This document shows, in pieces, positions 12,448 through 34,589 of a stretch of 64,000 bases of DNA (within the stretch, counting starts at the first letter, position 1; the number at the start of each line of letters is the position of its first letter). Source of the DNA: Apus apus (lineage: Eukaryota; Chordata; Aves; Apodiformes; Apodidae); the NCBI RefSeq assembly GCF_020740795.1, contig NC_067312.1:61976405-62040404 (forward strand). Direction: 5' to 3'. The translations under genes were made by a program, and so were the position numbers. The notes beneath the pieces are model-generated. The model made no database searches. It was not told the DNA's origin and saw only the letters and a list, made by a program, of their open reading frames with translations.

Positions 12448-13688
12448 TGTGAGGATTCCACCCCTCACAAAGGACAATGTCTCCTATAAAGAACTACTCA
12501 TTCCACAGGAGAGACAAAATGGCCACCCCGAGCTGCCAATCATCCTTTTCAAGGGCAGCAACAAGGACTGAGGTAACTGCCCAACAGGCAGCCTTCAGGT
12601 GGGAAAGTCACAACATTGTTGCCAGTTAAGAACGCTGCCTCCAGATTGGACTACAAGGCTGACTCTAGCTATCACCTGATTGGTAAAGACATTATGCAAA
12701 TAGAAGAATTACAGAATGCACCAATCAGAGACTAAGGTGCAGGCTTCTAGGAATTATAAAAGCATAGCTTGCTTGCTTGCTGGCTGCTGCCTGCTTGCTT
12801 ACTACTGGTTTGTGGTTGCTACTGATGGTTCGTGTTGACTGCCTGCTTGCTTTGCTGGAGCTGCCTGCTGCCTGTCATCACAGTTGCTGCTAAGAAGAAC
12901 AGAAGATCTAGAAGAGCAGGACAGAGGAGCTGCCAGGCTCGATCATGGTGGCACAGCCACTAGTCAAGCTCCCACAAGGGGAAAGAAATAAAAGAGCTAA
13001 ATCACTTGATTCAGGAAAGGCCAGGATAGGTGGGAGCCTGTGAACTCAGTGCCCGCCAGTTCTGAAGCTCTGAATCTTAATACTAAAAGAGCTAAAAGGC
13101 ATTTTTCCCTGAGCTCTCCTTCTCTCTCCAAGAAGAGAGAAGACACCACCTGTCATCTTACAAGAAGTCACCAAAGGGACACCTCAGGAGACGTGACCAT
13201 CTTCCCAACGTAGCGGGATAGTAAGCCAAGAACATACATATCCACTCTATCCTATCCCTTAGTGTTCTCTGTCCCCAAGATAAACGTAATCAGCTTCCGC
13301 TCACAATGGTGACCCCAAAGAGGGGGAAACTGCGGCATGCTCTGTAGTAGTTCTTTCTGTCATAATTATTTCTCTTTCTGAGCTAAATGTCCTCCTCGGG
13401 AATCGCACACACATACACGTGTACCCCTGAATTTAATCTCCCTCAATCATATTTTTGTAAGTTTCACTAAAGCATTAAAAGTAAAGCACATAAAACATAT
13501 TCAGGTGTCTGTTCTTACTGTGTAGAAGCATGCGTGCTCCTGTTGAGGTACTTGGTATATCCTAATTGGCAACATAAGCCATTCCCAAAATCTGGGATGA
13601 ACCCAAAATATAACAGGGTTACCTACTCGAGCGCATTCAGCCATGGTCGGCTTCCACATTGTGAACCCTGTGGCCCGAGACACCCACA
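12448..13688 (+). mobile_element. LTR-retrotransposon-like insertion inside a CR1
   Basis: The block begins TGTGAGG exactly where the CR1 breaks off and ends CCACA where it resumes. It contains CCAAT (12721-12725), TATAAAA (12755-12761), a CTTG/CTGC-rich stretch, AATAAA (12987-12992) and TG...CA ends. Two readings fit: one LTR of about 1.24 kb, or an LTR of 858 bp ending in TCACA at 13305 followed by a primer-binding-site-like TGGTGACCCC (13307-13316) and some leader. I see no gag, pol or env coding. No exact target duplication is visible. The family is not identified. Confidence 0.55.
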
Positions 13689-14166
13689 CCATAAAGAATG
13701 TCTTCCTCATGTTGAGATGGAACTACCTCTGCTTGAGTTTGAATCCATTGCCTCTTGTGCTATCACAGGGCACAAGTGAAAATAGGTTGTCCCTGCCTTC
13801 TTGACACCCAGCCCTCATGTATTTATAGACATTAATTAGATTAGATCCCCCCCTCAGTCTTCTCCTCTCTAGATGGAAAAGGCCTCTTAGCCTTTCCTCT
13901 TAAGGCAGGTGTTCCAGTCCCTTAATCATCTTTGTAGCCCTCCGTTGGACCCTCTCAAGTAGACCCTTGTCCCTCTTGAACTGGGGAGCCCAGAAATGGA
14001 CACAATACTCCAAGTGAGGTCTCACTAGGGTGCCAAGTAGAGAGGGAGGAGAACCTCCCTCAGTCTGCTGGACACATTCCTCCTAATGCACCCCAAGATA
14101 CCACTGGCATTCTTGGCCACAAGGGCACATTGTTGTCCCACGAATAACTTGTCTACTGGTGATAGA
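13689..14166 (-). mobile_element. CR1 LINE, 5' part of the split copy
   Basis: It resumes with CATAAAGAATGTCTTCCTCA and continues as reverse complement of the CR1 RT tail (GAACTGGGGAGCCCAGAAATG, GACACAATACTCCAAGTGAG, TTCTTGGCCACAAGGGCACA). The minus-strand reading matches the FWAPQF-type tail of CR1 RT. Together with 12252-12447 it forms one 3' fragment of about 675 bp. Confidence 0.9.
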
Positions 14167-15154
14167 TCATTTTGCGATACTAGGCAGGTGATCTAATGTG
14201 AGAATGTGAAAGTAAATAGCAGGTAGAAGATACCTGGAAACTAGGAAATGCTTTATTTTCAGTAAGTTTGAATATACTTTCTGCAATAATTATATGCAAT
14301 TTTAACTGCATTTTTGTATGTGCATGGATACTGATCCACACTAAGTTCTGTGCTCCAGGGATACCACTTGCAGAATCTCAGTTTGAAGCTTTTAGCTGTA
14401 ATATGCACTAGTATAGGTATAATTCTGTTCACTAAATTATAGAAACATCATCACAACATTGTTTACATCTGAAATAGTTCTATATTTATTTTATGAATTT
14501 AAAAAGATACGACATCGTTTCTGTCTGCATTTACTCAAAGTCAGGAGTGCCATTAGTTGATGTTTGTCTGACAGCCTTTTACGAGAACGAACATTCCACA
14601 CTTTTCTGCATTAGTCCCTCAGTGAAGGGACAAGAAATGCTTCACAATTCAGCCTATTTCATAAGTTTAGCATATGGAATGAAGAGGTAGCAGGACATTG
14701 GTTTGTACTCGAGTAATGAAAGTATCAAAATGTTTTTAGAGTGTTAAATCTGTTAGTCAATTTTCTAGAGTATGTAGACTTTCTACTATGGGCTGCTTAT
14801 ATGTTCTTTACACGAAGTTTTTGGAGCAGAAATTCTGAAAGTGGTTTTGAAGTTCCTGTTTCTACAGAGACAGCTGATACAGTAAGGAAATCATGTATCC
14901 AGACAAACCAAACCTCATCCTGTCATACCCTCACCATGTTAAGCCTTCGTGTAGTGTGGGAGGTAATTTATCATGCATTGCAACTCTTTCTTTCTTGTTT
15001 CTAACTTTTTGTGACATTTTTTCTGAGACCATGTCAGTGTGACAAGATCTTCAGCTTCTTATAGATACAACTGTAACTGAAGCTTTGTCACTGGTAGGTG
15101 GATCTGGCCTATGCATTAAGTATAATACTTTGACAAGTGGAACACTTGAAACAT
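14167..15154. other. Spacer between the CR1 cluster and the LOX 3' end
   Basis: AT-rich. Short frames at 14493-14690 and 14741-15004 show no recognisable motif or splice pattern. It may hold still more distal LOX 3' UTR sequence. Confidence 0.4.
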
Positions 15155-16466
15155 TTTATTGAAGTCATTTTCACATAAACTTGCAACCATAATACGGGCA
15201 TGTAACACAAGAATATGAAAGTGCAATGAAGAATACAAAGCTAGTGCCTGACTATTATAAATTAGAGCTCTTCAGATAAAAGATGCGAAGTTATTGAAAT
15301 TAAGACTCTTGGAAGAAAAGTGAATGAAATAATTAAAAACTTTAAAAAAAGTTGCAAAAAGAAGTGGCGTTTCACTGTATCTGTAGCATTTAGTTGCATA
15401 ATAAAAACCTCCCAATAACATACTCTTTGGTTTTAATTCAAGTTAAAATCTTTCAGCACCTTTTAGGATTTGGAGAAAACAAAAATGCCTTATCGGCATA
15501 AACATGAGACACAGGATAAACCACCTTTCAGTGTCTCATTTCTGAAATTCACCCTGCTGGTTTTGAATGAGTACACTGTAAATGAATGACTACAGGAAGG
15601 TACATTTGGTGTTAGCACTCATTCAACACTGCATAGTAAACTCTGGAGCAGAGAGAAAACAAATTGACTTTTACTAACACAAAAACATCTACACAATATG
15701 TTGGTTCCATTGGTGACCAATCTGTCATTTTTGTTACACTTTTGTCTAGAAATAGGCAAATATAAAATGTATTTCAGGATTAAAAAAAAATATATATAAC
15801 AAACCCCTCCTGTAAGAAGCCTGGCATAAAGTATGTTCCATATGTGCAATTTTTATCTAAAGATCTGAAATGTGGGAGGTAATTGCTTCACACACATTTT
15901 TATGCTTTGCTTTTTCAAAGGAAATTTGAGTCTGAAAGACAGCAAATTTGTACTAGAATTCTCACAAAATTTAAATCTGATTTTGTTCCCACTGAGACCA
16001 ATGGCAAGATGCCTTTCAAAGATGATGGGGAAAAAGCCCAATGTCTGGTAAAAAGGATTCCAAAATATAATTTGCTGTATAAAATAAGCTTTTATCAAAA
16101 GCATTTATATATTTTTTTTTTCAACAAAAATGCACGTGATCCCATAAATATATTCCAGTCTGAAAAAAAAGTAAGTTAAGGTATTAAAACTGCAGAGCCA
16201 AGATACTGAAAATACTGTTTGGCACTCCCCTATTTAGAACTACTTCTACACATGCTATAGAATAAAACTCTTCCGCTGCATTGTGATTTACTATAGTTAA
16301 ACAGGGGAAGTTAAAGTCACATTCCTTCATTTTTTTTAATCCTAAAATCCGTTGTTTTTTTTCTAAATAGACTGTTCATGTTATCTTAGGCAATTTTTGT
16401 GCTATTGTACATCACTGTCATGTTGCTTAACACACATTTCAAAACAAATATAATACTTTGCTACGG

Positions 16467-16493
<27 letters not shown>
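16467..16493. repeat. A27 homopolymer in the LOX 3' UTR
   Basis: Twenty-seven consecutive A on the plus strand (U27 in a LOX transcript), flanked on both sides by GCTAC and followed by a perfect 7-bp inverted repeat (16493-16510). Confidence 0.95.
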
Positions 16494-16497
<4 letters not shown>

Positions 16498-16510
16498 CAT
16501 TTTTGTAGCT
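16493..16510. repeat. Perfect short hairpin beside the A27 run
   Basis: AGCTACA (16493-16499), four-base loop TTTT, TGTAGCT (16504-16510): a perfect 7-bp stem. Confidence 0.8.
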
Positions 16511-18361
16511 ACAATATCCCCAATATTCAAAGTTACGGCGTTCAACACCTTTCCAAACAAGGCCATTCCCACTGAAAGGACTAAGTCCTGTATTATAACT
16601 TGTTCCACCTACACAGATACTCGAGGTCCTCTGCCTCCTTGCTGACTTCAGTGGAGTTCTGCAAGTAGTTTGGGTACAGACATGTGAGCAGGTTACTGCC
16701 TCATAAGCCAACGGATAAGCTCAATTTCTGTGGCTGCTGTGTCCAGTTAGTGCTCTCTTATCCCACATTCAGCATCAGGCACAATGAGGTACAAGCACAC
16801 AACCTCTTACCAGGAAGCAGCCAGTGCCCACAGGCCAGCTTCCATTATAGTAGCTTTTGTGTCCATTGCCCAAGCTGCTATCAGGACTTACACCCCAATT
16901 TTGACCTAGGTCTAGGGAAAGATAAATGCACTTGCATCCCCTAACACCTTTTAATCTTAAAAACTCTGGGATGAGATTTCAGAAGCCTAGGCTTTAAACA
17001 GATGCTAACTTTTGCAGACATATAATAAATGGCTTCTAATAAATCTGGTTTCCAAATTTTGCTTCTGATGGTTGCCTATACTGGTGACTGATTGCTACAA
17101 TGGATCTCTCAGCAAACAAAAAGGGACCTGCAGGTATAAATGGCATCATTCTGCACCCACTGTGAATGTTTGGTAGTAATCACTGGGTTGCTGGTTCTTA
17201 TTCTTTTTAAGTATACAATCTAGTTGTGCAAATTTGTAGCAAAATTATGATTAAGGAGGAAGTACTTCATAATCATCAAATAAGCTTAAATATATGCAGT
17301 AAAGAAAAAGTTGATCCTTAAAGGATATTACAGTAATTGATAAAACAAATTAAATCCATACACTTCTATTGCATCAAATACCTCAAAAAACTGCCTGAAG
17401 TATTCTCAGCAGTAGTTAACAAAACTTCTCTATAATCCTCAGATTTTTAACTATACTGAACGGCGCATGGGTTTGTTTGTTGGTTGTAGTTTGGTTTTTT
17501 TAAGAAACTGAGCATTCCATGTTTCATTAGGTATTCTGAACTGCTGGTTAAACTTAACCAACACCAATCAATATTTCTAGGTCCCTTTGTTTAAAAAAAT
17601 CAGTTTATTTATTTTACAAGATCAGAAATCTTCTGAAAAAAAAACACCAGATCCCCTTGTGATATGTTATTTCACAGTTTAAAAACAAAATCACAGCTAC
17701 TGTAGCTTACAGCAGGGTGCACGGCAAAAGCAAAATAATTTGGGGATGGGAGGAGGAGTGGTGTATTCAGCACCAGTTAAGCAGTTCAGCAAAAACTTTA
17801 ATTTGGACTGGAAGATTTTCACTTTAACAATGTTACATTTAGTTCCCAAACAGCCTAAAGTATGATGTTAAATCCACTAGCTTTTTTTCTCCCTCTGTAT
17901 ATAGTATATATTTCAACTTCATTGTTTGAATACCGAGACATACATTTTAGAAGTTACAGTACTTAAGAGGGAAGCAGGCAGTAGGCTTTTTCATGATAAA
18001 AATACTTCATTAAGAGATTCTGACCTACTTCTGTTTATGGTGCCACCTGAGTTAATTGTATTATTTTGATGTTTAACCTGTTCAGGTTGGATGATTTTCA
18101 CAGATGACTACATCAGGGACTCTTCTCCAAGAGCCCTTTTCTTGACAGGTATTTGTTTTCATCCACATTAAATTTGCAGAAGTATTTTAAAAGCCCCACC
18201 TTGAAAAATCACTTGAACTAGAAAGGTGGATAAGTTCTTTAATTCATTTCCACAGATTAAAGGTTTATTTCAAAACCCCATCTGTTTTTTACTTAAGAAA
18301 ATGGAAAAACTTCTAATGTATTAAAAATGTAAACATAACTTTTCTTGCAGGGGTATAACTG

Positions 18362-18386
18362 ATATATGTATATATATATATATATG
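18362..18386. repeat. TA microsatellite
   Basis: Alternating TA with interspersed TG, within the LOX 3' UTR. Confidence 0.9.
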
Positions 18387-18971
18387 TATTTCTCTGCTAT
18401 ATGTTTATATTCCTTGAAAACTGAACATACTTTTCTCATTCATATCAATGTGAACTAGCAAGTTTGATTTTAATGGTACTGTAGCATGACTCTTAAGCTG
18501 TTTCCCATTCTAGTATTTTCTGAGATAGCTAACACTAGTACTTTCTATTTCATTTATTTAATTCATATTACATAAATCTTTGCTACCTTTTAATATATGT
18601 TCAACTCATTCACCAGTAATATTCCTACTGAAGTCTATTATCACCTGAACTGCAAATCTTCAGAAGTTAAGAAATGCTTATGGTTTTATGAATTAGTTAG
18701 AATTTCAAAATGTGAAGTATCTGTGCATGAATCACCAGTTCCACACATTTCAATAGTAATAAAAATAACGCCAATTTAACTGCTTAAAATCCAGTTACAG
18801 TTTTGGTTGAGAAGCAGCTGAAGTGCTTCAAAATCATATAAGGTGTGAGGGTGTATGTGTGTATGCTCTGTAGGTTTTTTTCTATAGTGTTTACATCCTA
18901 TTGAAGTTTATATAATGATCCTTCAGTTCAAAAACATTTGGCACCATCTCATCCATTTTCTTGCATCTTTC

Positions 18972-28280
<9,309 letters not shown>

Positions 28281-28548
28281 CTTCTGTTTTCTGGGTGCTG
28301 GCGGGGGAGAGGAACGGGCGAAACCGAGGGGCGTGCGGAGAGCTAAGGGCGCCTTCCTGGCCGGGACGGGGCCGAGGGGGCGGGTGTAGGGAGGTCGGGG
28401 GGCGAGCGGGCTGCGCCGCTCTAGGGGTTAGGCGAGCAGCGGGGTCTCAGGCGCGGCGGCACTCGAGCGGTGGCATCGGGCAGGTCGGGCCGTCGGGAAG
28501 GAAACTCGGCCTGGGGGAGGCGGCAGGAGCGGCTTTTCTTCTCCCCGG

Positions 28549-28556
28549 TATTTATA
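28549..28556 (-). promoter_or_regulatory. LOX: LOX TATA box (TATAAATA)
   Basis: TATAAATA reads on the minus strand inside a GC-rich context, about 270 bp upstream of the LOX ATG. It predicts a start site near 28520 and a 5' UTR of about 240 nt. It is the only TATA-like element I see in the CpG-rich region in the correct orientation. Confidence 0.7.
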
Positions 28557-29241
28557 GGCGAGGAGGATGCGAATGGGAGCCGGAGCAAACAATCAGCCTC
28601 TCATCGTCCTCCGGCCCGCGCTGGTGTCTGGAGCGAGGGAAGGAGGAGGAGGAGGAGAGACCAGGGACTTTAAACTTGTTGGCACGCTCGCAAAGTTACA
28701 CAAGCCCCGCTGGCTGGGCTGGCTGCGCCCCCGCCATTTGTTCACGTAATGCAGCTGGAAACGTGCGGCCCTGACGGTTCCCCCACGGCCGCCCCCCGCC
28801 CGCCGTCGTCGCCCGCCCCGCTCGGGGGGGTTGGGGGCGAGGATCCCCATCCTCCCTCTCTCCTTCCCGGCCTCCCCCCGCGTCCCGAGGCGCGCCGGGC
28901 TGAGCCGAGCCTGCGGCGGGCGGGCGCGCTCAGACACACGTAGGCTGCCAGAGTATGCCGTGGGGCAGCGCCAAAGTATGCAAAGGAAAAATGCTATTAG
29001 CTCATCAGCGCTGGAGAGACTAGAAACGGGGTGGCGGAGAAGGAGCGTGAAGGGGCCACTAGCGAGAGAGGAAACATGTTTCTGGAAAATGTGCTGTCCG
29101 GCACATCTTCGGGCTGGAGCAGCTGCTGGGGTCGTTCGTCTCAGCGCTGAGTAACAGTCGGATCCCCTTAATGACCTCTTAATTAGGAGAAAACCTCCAT
29201 CAAATAAACTCTTGACTATTGACTTTTGCATTTTCTGAGTA

Positions 29242-29248
29242 TGAGTCA
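29242..29248. promoter_or_regulatory. AP-1 consensus site upstream of LOX
   Basis: TGAGTCA, a perfect AP-1/TRE heptamer, lies about 0.7 kb upstream of the LOX TATA box. A 7-mer can occur by chance; function is inference. Confidence 0.25.
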
Positions 29249-29249
29249 C

Positions 29250-32200
29250 ACGAGAAATATACTGGCAGTGCTCCTCCCGGAGTAACTTTTCATTGAAAAG
29301 TGAAATTTCACATGGGAGAGGCTTAGCCCTGTCACCAGAACAAATAAACCTGGCTCGGGCAGCGTCTCCCCAAAACCGTGCTGGGAGGAGGGGAGCAGGC
29401 TGTGTCCTGAAAGCCTTTCTCTCCCTTCCTGCTTTTACAAGAGTTCATCAGCGCTGTGTTTTGATAAGCTCAGTCACCCAGTGAGGCAAACAAATTAAGA
29501 TCCGTGGATTTCAGCCAAAACTGCATTTGGGTGTATTTTTCCAAGGGCTGTTTGCTTATGAATCCTTGTGAAGGAATGGAGGATAATACACAAAAGTACT
29601 TCACCAAAAGTTTGGTGGCAAGGATATTTCTTAAGTGATTCTCAATCAGCCCAGGCTGGAACTTTTTACTGTACTGAGGTAGATGCAAGGCACCTTCCCA
29701 CCAGGCACATAGTTGGCAGTTCATTTTTATGTTCTTGATTTAGATCTCCTGTAATTTTTTGTGTTGTAATTTATTTGAATGCCATATTACTTCAAATGGT
29801 TCACACTTTACTAAAATCATGCAAAATGTGGTCCTGCATCGTGGCTGTGATGGATTGTGAATGCTGCTTTACACTGATATCCAGTTATGAGTAGTAGCAT
29901 TTAGCTTCAAAGTAGCTCTTCATAGCCCCTGAAATCAGTGCTGCCATCCTGGGTGTCCAAGTTATCCCTGTGGATGCGTGGGTCAGAGGCTGTGACCAGT
30001 ACCTGGCACCAGCTGCTCACCAATCCGGGCTCGCTTGCTCTGCTCTTGACCTCGGGAGACCTGTGCTGCAGATGAGTGTGCAGCCTGGTGGACTTTCTCA
30101 AGCACTGTTCAATTCACTGCACTCACCCGAACAAACTAGTGGGTTAAAATCACTGGGAAAGCAGCAGTTAGCTTTAAAAATTCACAGTCTGGAGTACACG
30201 GCAGGTATGCATCAAAGAAAGCCAAGGAATACCCCAACAGCAAAGTGAGTGTTATCACTACTAGCCAGCACCAGGCTGGTGGGGAACATCTGCTGGCCTG
30301 GGCCCCCAACTAGAACCAGTAACTGGTGTCTTTCCACAAGCAGGTTGTGCCTGATGCTCCAGCTAGTACTAAGCTGATCAGCCAGTTACAGAGGTTGTTG
30401 GGTTCTCTTACTCATTGTATTTGCAGACTGCTTATCCCCTCTGATCTTTCTCATTGTGGCTTTGAAAATACTGTTCTTCGTTTAAGGGTTTGCCTCAAAC
30501 AGTCAGTGACTAAGACTGAGTAAAATGGAAAGGTTGAAGACAGGAAAATACAACACTGAAATAATGAGTTCTCTGTCTTTCTAATCTTCCTTTTAAGTCT
30601 TTGTAGTGTTATAAACAGCAGGTTGTTGGCCAATTTGTGTGATATTAGACAATGTTTCCACATAGTGGAATTCTAGCCATTTTTTTTACCTGATTAAGCA
30701 ACTATTTTTCATTAAACTAGAGAAAGCAGAGATGATGCTAGTCCTGACCATTTATTAGCCGTTCATGTTGTTTGTCATTTTTTTTAAACATGAGTTTTAT
30801 TTGTGAATGAATTTACGTTTCATAAAGCATGAAAAGCAATATCAGCGTCCCTAGAGAGTCATGTCCTTCACTTATCATTGTATGCCTACGTCCAGCTGCC
30901 ATCCTCTCCTCACAGGTTGCCCATTTATACCTAGATTTTATACCTTGGGTCTGTCCAGACCATCAAAAAGGTCACCAGAATGTGTGACCAGACATATGGA
31001 GATGAAAATCTCTGCAATACCTTAAAACCCTTGTAAGAAAGACAGATATGGTGACTGCTTTAAAAATGCCCTAAAAACTGTCAATTACTCTGGCATTAAG
31101 CTTTCTCGTTATGTTGATATGGCTTCTTTTAAAGCCCAGTTCTGCTACTGGATTGCAGTTAATTTACATACTTACTTAAGTGTTTGCCTACTCCTTTCTT
31201 TGTTGACTGGGATGACTGTTCTGTCTGGATACTTGCTGCACTGGGGATTTGGATTTCTGCCACCCACAGAAATGCTAGTCTATATCAGCCAAGAAATTAA
31301 ATTTTCCTTCAGCAGAAAATTGTACTAATTGAAGCAGATATCAGAAAGTAAGTGCAATAATTTCTCAAAACCTGAGATTAGGATTTTATTTTTAAGTTTG
31401 ATATACTGGTTACATCAATCATTCAAAGGTTACATGCAGAAAAATATCTTCAATGGCATGTGTAGCATTTGGAGTCCTCCTTCTTTGTACACTACTATTA
31501 AACAGCAGTTTTGAATCTTGAAAACAGAAAAAGATTAGCCTGGTCTTCAAAAAAACAACAAAAAAGCCCCAAACAGAACTAAAGCTATTTGAACTTGGCA
31601 TGCCTTAGAATGTGTCCTAAGAAAGACATTTTAAGGTTCTGTAAGCATACTGTTCAGTATGTGCATGAAAAAAGTGTGAGAGTGTAGACAGTGACAGTTA
31701 GTTTACACCAATAACATTATTTGTTAGTTTTAATGTAATTTTAAAAATTAATCTTGTTGCCATAGGATGGATAATTCATGTTCTTTTTTACTGTAGAATT
31801 GGGATGCTTCACTATAGCCACATACATGAAGCAAGAAGTATTAATAATTTTATAAAAGCCTAACAGGAAACTTGACAAACTTAGTATGTGTTAAGTATAT
31901 TTCTTTGAAGCTGCTGTTTACTTGTTTGTGTTGAAGGACTGGTTATTGATGAATTGCTATGAGAAAAAGCTTGAAGAGTAGTGGCTGGTTTCAGATTGCT
32001 GTATCAGAGAAAAATTTAGTTTACTCCTTAAAATTATGGTTGAGTAGACAAAGAACTTACTCTGATCTTTTTGTTTGCATAAACAGTGAGTTGCAACTAG
32101 ATTATTCACATTTATCTTGTTTTTCAGATCTTGCTTATATATATATATTTAAATTTACTTGCATTTGCATTCAAATATTCAAAATTGGGTAGTATTGTTG

Positions 32201-34589
32201 CACACTACAACACTGTGGATTTCTCTAAAGCACATTTTTCAGCAGGTCGAGCTATTTTTATTTAGAAACTCACTTGTCAGTGCATTGGATGAAAAGGTTC
32301 CTAATTACAAAGAATTCCCCTTAACAGCTGGATTTAAGATGTTAAGATATTTTTTACAGTATGTGAACTTCACTAGAAACTATGCACACTGAGTATTTTC
32401 CAGTTCAGGTCTGTAATGAGATTTATTTTTTTAACAAACAGACTTAATTAGAGACCAGAGTTACAGACTTTTTCTGACATCAGTAATCTTTGAAGCAGAC
32501 TGTAAGAATTTATTTTCACAGTAGCTAATCTTCTGGTTAAATTTAGCTACCATTTGTAGGTCTGATTTTGAAGTCTCTAATAAGGCAGCTTCCTTTGATC
32601 ATAAGTAAAGTGTAAAAGTAAACTTTCAGTCTTTCTTCTACTATGAATGTATAAAGGAAGACACTGGTTTTTGTTGCTTCAATGAACCTGCCATTTTTGT
32701 TGAAGAAAGAAAATGGGTAGAATTTTATTATCAGGTATCATGCTCAGTTCAAAATTACCAGCCAAAGTGCCACCTGCCCTTGTCTAAGATTTGGGTTCAT
32801 CTATGTGCATTACAACAGTAGGCTGTAGTTACTTTGTGAGTAGAGCTACTGTATTACACCTATCTATGCCCAATGAAGGAAATGAAACACTCTTGTCTGT
32901 CTCTGCGGGATCTGACTGCATTATCAAGAAAAGCAGCTACAGGACCCAAGACGGCTGGTGTGCTTTCTATTGCATGAGACCTGAAGACAAAAGTCTTCAT
33001 ATGTCAGTGGATTTTTTGTCAAATCAGGAGTTTGTAATGAAGTCTTAATAGCAGTATTTTTTTACATTTAGAGTGCTGATGTCTTGGTAAACCTGAATGT
33101 TTTCACATCATGCAGTTGATTGGTTTCTTACTTGAACCCAGATTTTTAAAAGACCATAGTGAAAACTAAATGAAAAGCCTCTCCCTTCTTGAACTTACAG
33201 TGTGTTTCATCTCTGAATATTTGTCTTCTAACTTTTCTATTTGTTTCCTATTGGTTTTCTGTTGGTCTCCCGAAAATTTCTGTAACAAGTGAGTATCAAA
33301 AAAAGTGATAGAAGTAGATAAACAGGCAGCTACTGCAAGTTCAGTCAGAGATTTGAAAACCCACCAGAGTTATTTCTTGTCTTACACATCAGCATCTGGA
33401 AGGAAAGCTTCCCTACCTAATGTATTTGAAGTGTTCATTGCAATGGTATCAAAACTTACTGTCAGTAATATAACGGAGTATGTTTGTTTGATTTCAATAA
33501 TTTGTCTGATGACATGTACAAAGAAATTGAAATCCAGGACACTCAAAGTAAAGACTCCACTATCTCTGCATTAGTGCCATAAGTGCCAGTTAGTTTCATT
33601 TAGTGAGGTTAATAATATTAAAAAGCAGCTTTGTCCATTGTATGTGTAGACAGTACTTTTCTGTTTAGGGAGTTCAGTCCTGAATTGTCTTCATAAGCAG
33701 AGCATGTGCTCAAGACATGTCTACATCTCAGACACAACTTCCTAATTTTGTTGAAGTTTTTTAATATCAAGAGATTATAGTGATAGACCTGAAAAACCTA
33801 AGTAAATTCAGTGAAAGCAAATGTTTGGCTGAGTGGTTCTACATACAGGCATTGAAAAAAATTCCATGGTATACTAATAAGGTGCATACAAAGGATCAAT
33901 TAAAATAGCAATCAATAATGCTGTTGATAAAGCAAGTGTGAATGCATAAAATGTGGGACAATGATTAAGGTAAAAGGTAAAATAACTGGAGGATTCTCAC
34001 ATCCCTATGACTAGGATTTTAATTGTATACTACTTGGTTTTCTTTGAAGAATATATACACACCAAACAAAACCCTCACATCTTTGCATTAGAGAGAACGT
34101 TTTAGAGATGATTATCAAAGACAATAGAAATAAAAATTGCAGTTTCCATTAAAAAAATAAATGAGAGAAGAATCAAAACAGATGGGCCAGTTTCTCCACA
34201 AGCTCTTCTAGCAGGACGCAGAAGCTTACCAGACAAATGGTCTTCTGCTAGAAATAGGTTGATAGAGATGCAGGTCCAGACTTACAAGGTACCTTTTATT
34301 AGCCAAGCTGCTATAGAGAAACAATATAATAACAACCCTTAATCCCTCCTATATGTTTTCAGTAGTGTATTGCTGTTTATTACTTCATCAAAATGTAAAT
34401 ATCTGATCAGGGGTCAGGATGTTTCTAAAATAAATGCTCTCATATTTGCAACTCAGTCTTGGTTTCTAGCTTGACACTGGCAAGCAAATCTTTAATATTA
34501 TTAAGACACATTTGCTCTATTTTGCTTCTCAGAGAGTTATGTGCAGAAGGTTTAATCTGTAAACCCTGAAAAAGAGTTTCTGTATGAAT
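29250..34589. other. Upstream flank of LOX, no gene recognised
   Basis: Mostly AT-rich single-copy-looking sequence. Open frames stay below about 100 codons and show no domain or consistent splice borders. Enhancers may exist here but nothing in the bases identifies one. Confidence 0.5.

Larger units (their letters stand above)
15155..18971 (-). other. LOX: LOX 3' UTR (extent inferred) with two candidate polyA signals
   Basis: AT-rich sequence without convincing ORFs follows the LOX stop codon. On the minus strand AATAAA occurs at 18558-18553 (about 415 nt past the stop) and at 15160-15155 (about 3.8 kb past the stop); others are scattered between. Human LOX has a 3' UTR of several kilobases and mRNAs of more than one size, so both sites are plausible. 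Inside lie a 27-base A run (16467-16493), a TA-rich microsatellite (about 18362-18386) and ATTTA-type motifs. The true ends are not shown by sequence alone. Confidence 0.55.

Noticed and set aside
16467..16510. Rho-independent-style terminator (hairpin plus T run on the minus strand)
   Set aside because: The genome is vertebrate and the element lies in a Pol II 3' UTR, so a bacterial terminator is not a sensible reading.
28593..29249. 218-codon minus-strand frame upstream of the LOX TATA box
   Set aside because: It overlaps the CpG island and the region upstream of the predicted start site, with no recognisable motif and a basic low-complexity C-terminus. Most likely a composition effect.
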